From positions 496,001-560,000 of the forward strand of contig LSRY02000035.1 of assembly GCA_001643675.2 (NCBI GenBank): a stretch of 64,000 nucleotides of DNA. Reading direction: 5' to 3'. Below the pieces are notes generated by a model that was not told the origin of the DNA, made no database searches, and worked only from the letters and a program-made list of their open reading frames with translations. This document shows, one piece after another, positions 58,381-64,000 of the stretch (positions are counted from its first letter, which is position 1; each line of letters begins with the position of its first letter). The DNA comes from Monocercomonoides exilis (Eukaryota > Preaxostyla > Oxymonadida > Polymastigidae). A program made the translations under genes and the position numbers.

Positions 58381-60182
58381 AGAGAGCTTCTGCAGCAATG
58401 ATGCAATTATCTGACGACAGAGAAGCTGTACAAAAGATACGAACTGAATGATGCTCGAGAAGAATGATTTTAATCGCAAGCCAAGCAGCAAAATGAAGAA
58501 AAGATTATTCAGAGGAAAGTCCAAGAAGATGACTGCAGAAGAAAAGGCACGGAAAGAGATAAGAACACGGGAAAAAAACATGTTGTGAAAGCGATTGATG
58601 CAGGCAAGGAGAATGAAAAGAAAACTGGGAAACAATAAAAATTAATTCATCTCAAATACAGTGAAGGAAAGAAAGATGAACACAAACATTTCTTTCCCCC
58701 CAAATAATCTGCGGTGTTATGAAAAGCTATGCAATTGATGCGGTTGAAATGAAGAATTGGCGAGACAGTTATCTTTCATCTGAATGGCTAAGTCTTCTTT
58801 TCGTTGAACGATACTCATTGATTTTTGGCATTTGCCTGCAAGGAAGAAATCTGTCCAATTTCACAGGCAAAGGTGAGCAAACGCAATGAAGATAAATCAG
58901 GAAAGCAGACAGATGAGTCCGTTGGCCTTTACGAATGCGAATGATTGGAAATCAGAAAGAAAAGGAAGTGAATCAGGAAGAGTTTTATCTGTCGAGAAAT
59001 CTGAAGCAATTTCACATTCAAAGCGAGAATCTGTGCTCTCTGATGAATATGCATAAAGAGGAAGAGCAATTTCCTGGCGAACTCAAATTATCAATGAACG
59101 TCGAAGCAAAAAGAGATCCAGATGCAGCTTTGCTCCGATATCAACCGAAAAAAAAGATACAAACTGAAGGGCAAATGCACAATTCAAAACCGAGTTTGTC
59201 TTTCCTGAAGGAACAGAAACGAATGAGACACGGAAGCACAAGCGAAAAAAGGATTTCTTTACTGAAAAATTCCAATATGCAATGGGGGATTATTTGTGCA
59301 TTCTTGCAAAAAGACAAAGTCTGGCAAAGATGGAAGATAATCAATATTTCCATCTCTCTAAATCGTCATTGGGTATTCGACACAATGGAAATGCCTTTCA
59401 CTTTGGATGTTTCGTGATCAAATTATCGCATTGTGAGATTTTGAGATGCCAATTGGAGCTGACTTGTTGATGCACAGCAGCCAGATTCATGCGTTCACAA
59501 AGCAATCTAAACATCTCGAATTTAAGAATCTTGTTGCACAGACGATTGCTTTTTGTAATTTCTCAACATTTTTGTGCAATCATTACACGATTGATTTTTC
59601 GTATAGAAGAAGCCTTTAATTTGATTCTGAGTTTCTTTCAGCACAAGTGCCATGAATGGATTCTACACGATTTCTGCTTTTGCAGTTGAAAGAAACAACA
59701 GCACTTCTGCCCTTGAACGAATTAAGAAAAACTTGAAAGCAATCCATTTTGCTGATTCGCTTTTGTGGAGAAAGGCCAGAAACGGATAATCATTTGCATT
59801 CTACTGTTTTTTTGAAGGAGCATTTGTGGAACATCCTCTGCGATGCGTCTGGAAAAAGAATTCTTTCGATATGATTTCGATTGAATTTATTTTGGAGCCA
59901 CCTGTTTGCTTGAACAACTCACATTCTGATTCAGACTGCAGCAGCCATCAAGCCTTGCAACAAGAGGGATTGGAATGCTTTTTTCCCGTCAGAAACAAAA
60001 ATATTCTGCTGAATGAAATGTTTGGAGGTTCAGACGCAAATGAGCTTCTTTGTTCTGACAGGCAAGATACACACTCGGCTGAAGGAAAAGATGCCGGATA
60101 TGCAGTCCTTCATTTGATTCAGTTTTATCAGCTCTTGCAACGCATTATTTTGGGAGCGAATGAAGGAATGATAGGAAGATAA
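58381..60182 (+). pseudogene. Probable decayed coding region, family unknown
   Basis: Plus-strand frames retain coding-like composition but are broken by stops: a Lys/Glu-rich stretch at 58400-58640, a 160-codon frame at 58935-59417, and a 118-codon frame at 59826-60182 in the same phase as the former. The last contains acidic and Cys-bearing segments. Numerous stops lie between 59418 and 59640. No start, splice set or family motif is convincing. I read it as an old gene remnant; the product is unknown. Confidence 0.35.
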
Positions 60183-61516
60183 GACAATTTTGATTGAATG
60201 CAGAGGATCAGGAAAATGGCAAACAAACGAAATGCACTCGAACAGATAAAACGTTCTTTTTTATTGGAAACCCTCTGCAAGTGAGTTTAATTGCCAACAG
60301 TGTTTCTTTTTTTTTTTTCATTTTCAAAGAAATGAAACATGGCTAACAAACAGCATTATTTATTGAAGCAGCAGATCAAACATTCTCCAGTTTGTCAACT
60401 TTCGTTGATGCAATGCTTTATTGGAAAGCTTGATGTTTCTTTTGGAAAATATCAGAAATAGGAAAGACACAAATGAAGAGAAATAAAGCCAAATCATTCA
60501 ACTGTTACAGCAGAGGAAGAAAATTTGAAGGAGAGAAGTGGAAAACAACGAAGAAATTGAGTTCGCGTCAAAAGGATTCAAGTGATAATTTGAAGAAGAG
60601 ACGATTGTTTTTTGCCATCTGCTAAAAGGAAAGAACAGCATCTTCGTAACGAAGGAAAGAACGAAAAATGAATGACGATGAAAACAAAGAGGCAAGGTGA
60701 GGACTGGAAAGAGAAGGACAGGTGAAAGCGAATCTTTTTGTGAAATAAGCATGAGAAAAGGCAAGCAAATTCGACAAATGGAAATAAAGCCATTCCTCCA
60801 CAAAAATAAAAATGAAGAAGAAAAAGGAGGAGAAACGTTGAAGATGAAGAAGTGAATTGCTTTTGAGCAAGAGGGAAAAAGTGGAGGCAATTGCTCTTGA
60901 CTAAAAGCAAAGCACTTCACCTGATTTTTCAGCTCAGTGCTGAACAACAGACAGCATGCGGTTGAGCTTGATGAAAGATTGAGCAATCTGTTTATCAGAA
61001 ATTGTTTCATCACAACATTTTGCTTTCCTGAAAATTGAATGAATTTATTTGAAGCAAACTTAGAAAAAAAGGCAAAGGCTTGAAGTGCAAAAGATTGAGC
61101 AAAATAAATATTTCGAGTGCTCAGCCAAAGCTTCTGGAGTGGGCAACAAGCCATTTGAAGAGTTTTCAAAGAGCGTGCTCATCTGTAAATCTTTCTCTTG
61201 TTGTTTTGGTTACAAGATATTTTTGGTGCTTTTGTCATTGGAATTCTGATTTTTGAAGAGGGAAAAAAATGAAATGTGCGCGAAAAGAAGGAAATGAAGT
61301 GGAATTTTTGTGTCAATCAAAAAACTGAAACAAGTTCCTCTCAAAAGTGCATAAATTCGATTGCAGGATGTTTGGGCCAATTGCCATCATTTATCCATTC
61401 AGCAATCGAAAGATAAAAGCATGTTTCAAAAAAAGTTGAAAGATCAATTAATGACCCGCAACACAAAAACTGAAAAAGAAAAAAATAAAATAAAAAACCA
61501 GTATATCTCATCATAA
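60183..61516. other. Intergenic stretch with a long minus-strand frame of doubtful status
   Basis: The 223-codon minus frame at 60498-61169 is Phe/Ser/Leu-rich, as expected from a purine-rich opposite strand, and has no recognised domain. I see no RNA gene. The sequence just before 61517 is AT-rich and holds the promoter of the beta-helix gene. Confidence 0.3.
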
Positions 61517-64000
61517 ATGCATATTTCGATATTTTTGTTGGCTGTAATTGAATGGAACATTGGATGCCAACATATGAACAGTGGCACAGGGTTCGAAGAT
61601 GTGTCTGAAACTGGCTGTTCAAAAAGCGAAAAAACGATTCCTGCACAAATTGAAGTTTTCCCCAGAAAAGAATCAATTGGCAAAATCGATGGTCACAATT
61701 ATTTTGAGGCACATGCAACATTTGAAGGCAGAATTTTGAAGGAAAATACGGATATGGAAAACAAATCCGAAAAAGACAGAGAAAACATTGAAGGGAACGA
61801 GCTTTGGAATGAAAATAGGAGCCGCTTGAAAACAAATAAAGAACATTCTGACGAGGGCACTTCAGGGCAACGGTCAAACAACATGGAACTTGGAGAATGT
61901 ATTTTGAAAGGAAATTTTGTTTTGAAGAACAGCTCAGTTGGATGGAAAGGGCTGAGTTTGGGTTGTGTGAATGGAAAGTCGGTGATTTGTGGAAAGGAAA
62001 GGAGTTGTGTTGTTTTGAGGGGATGCGAGGTTACTGCGAGCTGTGGGATATCCCCATTCGAACTTATTGAAAGCTGTGGAATTGTTGAAAACATCACTCT
62101 GATCCCATCAAGTTCGCTTTCATTTGATACCCCACCACTTTTTTCATCAAATTCCGTTGAGAACGAAAAAGCAGATCATTGCCGTGCCGCTGTCAGTTCA
62201 TCGCATTTTTCTTCATTTTGCCTGTCATCTGCACCGTTTTTGGGATCTGCATCAATTGGAAGTCTTTCACTTTCAGATTTGATATTTTTCAACATTTCCG
62301 CCAAGCCAACGGAATCTTCGTTGCTGAGCCCTTCCTTTTGTGAGAGCGGATGCACGATGAGCAGCTGCTCATTTTCATCAGTCTGTGATGTGTATGATGG
62401 AGGGATTGTGAGATCGATCAACTCACGATCATCCTCGTTGACTGCCTCGAATGCCTCTTTTGTTGGATGCCTAAGAACGAAAAATGTTGAATTCATCGGA
62501 AGCGAAGAGGATCCATCGAAGCCAAAGAGACAGAATGTGACAGCTGATGAAGCGAACACTTTCATCTGGTGCGAATGGAATGGATCAAAAACAACTGGGT
62601 CAAATAATATTCTTTCAGATAAAGCATCAAATGGAGGAGCTATTTACATGTATAATCTGGCATCAGGAACACTTTCAGTAAAATGTTGTTCATTCAATGA
62701 TTGTACTGCACATTGGGATGGTGGAGGAATAATGAGCCGTTCGATCAGTTCAATCAAGATTGAAAACAATTCATTCAATGCCTATACAGCTGATAATTAT
62801 CGTGGAGGAGGGATATGTGCTTATTCAATTTCTGCTTGCGTTAGGATAGGCGGTTGCGAATTCCAGAATCGCATTGGAAATAATTATGGAGGAGGGATTT
62901 ATCTTTATATTTTTCAAGTTTCTGGATAATCATGTATTGGAACAGAAAGTGGGAAAGGAGAGAGCGCTTGTGTGATTGAATGCTCATTCACTTTATGCTC
63001 ACTTTCAGGTTCATACGGTGGAGGAATGTGCTGTTCGTATATTCCTGAACAATTCAAAATCATGAATATTCAATTTGTTTCATGTTCAACAGAATCAAAA
63101 GGCGGAGGGTTGTGCTATCTTTTTTCTCAATCTTCAGTAACAAACGACTGTATTCTCTGTTCTTATCTTTTTTTTCACGATTGTAAATGCTCGAATTCCA
63201 CCCCATATGGCCATGATGTTGACTTTTCAGAAGACAGCAAAAATTTTTTAAATTTAAATCCATTCTACGAATCATTCACAACAAACACTGATGAAAAAAG
63301 AGTGTGCTACGAGTTTTTTAATGTTAAGGGAAATGAGATTCAGGAAACACAAAAGAAGGAGTGGCTAAAAGACTGGCCGACTCGACTGTTTGTGTCAAAC
63401 AATGGTGATGATTTCACAAAATGGTGTGGAATAAGTGAGTTGGCACCTTGCAAGACAATGGGTCATGCGGTGGGAGCGAGCATGGTGCAGCTGAGCTCGA
63501 CAATCACTTTGCTGGGTGGGAGGCATGAGAGTGAAGGGACAACAATTAGTGTTGGGGAAAAGAAGATTTCGATTGTTGGGAAAGGGAAGGAAGCGAGTGT
63601 GATTGTGACAAATTCTCTTTCTTCAACTTCACCAACACTGTTTAGCATATCTTCTGGTCAGCTGGAGGTGGTGCATGTGGGGATTGATCACAACGCAGCA
63701 AGAAGCTCATCACCGAGTGTGTTTGTGGTGTCTGTGGGGAGCGGAGCTCTTTCGCTGGAGGATGTGGTGATCAACTCCTCGACATCAGGAGGGAGTGGAA
63801 AGACGAAGTGTGTGCTTGAAGTGGCACTGAGGCAGTTGAAGATGATTGACGTGGAGATCAAAGATATGAAAGTGAGTCAACCTTTGTTTGCTGAGCCATC
63901 ATCAGCAGGATCTTCATCAGGAGAGAGTTTGCTGGGGAATTTGACAATTCGGAATGTGAACCGAACCGAAGAAGGAGATGGGGTTGTGACGTCAAAAAGC
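61517..64000 (+). CDS. Secreted beta-helix surface protein, 5' part; one in-frame TAA; continues beyond window
   Basis: ATG at 61517 begins a signal peptide (MHISIFLLAVIEWNIGC). The frame is open for 470 codons, meets one TAA at 62927-62929, then stays open in the same frame to the window end (357 more codons). The first part is charged. Later come beta-helix repeats rich in Ser, Asn, Cys and Gly, with recurring NGGAIYM, WDGGGI, YRGGGI, YGGGIYL and YGGGMCC loops typical of Cys-rich pectin-lyase-like surface proteins. A new unit starts at KWCGISELAPCKTM. The frame on both sides of the TAA encodes the same repeat type, so the stop interrupts one protein: a recent nonsense mutation, a readthrough site or an assembly error. 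No intron removes it. Confidence 0.7.
62927..62929 (+). other. In-frame TAA within the beta-helix repeats
   Basis: The context is TCT GGA TAA TCA TGT. The frame remains open for 357 codons after it. Confidence 0.85.

Noticed and set aside
60498..61169. 223-codon minus-strand ORF
   Set aside because: Its Phe/Ser/Leu composition is what a purine-rich plus strand gives in reverse. There is no domain, splice site or start context.
61517..64000. Alternative code with TAA/TAG as Gln, as in Streblomastix
   Set aside because: FAB1, VPS50, NPHP4 and eS6 contain many Gln codons, all CAA/CAG, and no in-frame TAA or TAG in thousands of codons. One TAA in a surface gene is not enough.

Overview
This is nuclear DNA of a unicellular flagellate eukaryote. 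It is about 37% G+C by eye and rich in short introns, with no operons, ribosome-binding sites or bacterial genes. I could join exons in frame for nine spliced genes (about 37 introns, mostly 52-334 bp). The gene content suggests a metamonad, most likely an oxymonad of the Monocercomonoides/Blattamonas type: a cilium transition-zone gene (NPHP4), a PIKfyve/Fab1 homologue, VPS50, a kinase with SPRY domains, and Cys-rich beta-helix surface proteins. The taxon is inference. The standard genetic code fits the conserved genes, most of which end in TGA.

Layout. 1-3509: two minus-strand genes of unknown function, an E/K-rich protein running off the left edge and a 462-residue two-exon protein. 3510-16252: a repeat-rich zone holding a near-perfect 950 bp inverted repeat, a 2.15 kb Tc1/mariner-like element with a dead transposase, a pogo-like transposase relic, three pieces of a dispersed repeat, a beta-helix gene fragment and a poly(A)/(GA)n tract. 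One live four-exon SPRY-like gene (11639-13795) lies inside it. 16253-40950: three large minus-strand genes packed head to tail, VPS50 (14 exons, with a tRNA-Ala gene inside one intron), FAB1/PIKfyve (about 3986 residues) and NPHP4 (5 exons), separated by only 172 and 115 bp. 41029-43498: plus-strand BUD20/ZNF593 (4 exons) and ribosomal protein eS6 (4 exons, with a histone-H1-like tail). 43499-46525: gene-poor, with an (ATT)n tract. 46526-64000: beta-helix surface-protein loci and decayed relatives, plus a nine-exon minus-strand kinase with three SPRY domains (52454-57812).

Functional themes. FAB1 and VPS50 both act on endosomes: PI(3,5)P2 synthesis, and recycling through the EARP tether. NPHP4 belongs to the ciliary transition zone. 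eS6 and Bud20/ZNF593 belong to ribosome structure and assembly. The beta-helix proteins carry N-terminal signal peptides and, in one case, a C-terminal membrane anchor, and probably form the cell surface. Several reading frames (both transposases and two or three beta-helix loci) are interrupted only by in-frame stop codons, mainly TGA, and not by frameshifts. That pattern deserves attention.

All exon joins were made by eye from GT-AG boundaries, frame continuity and protein-family resemblance. No alignment or database search was run.
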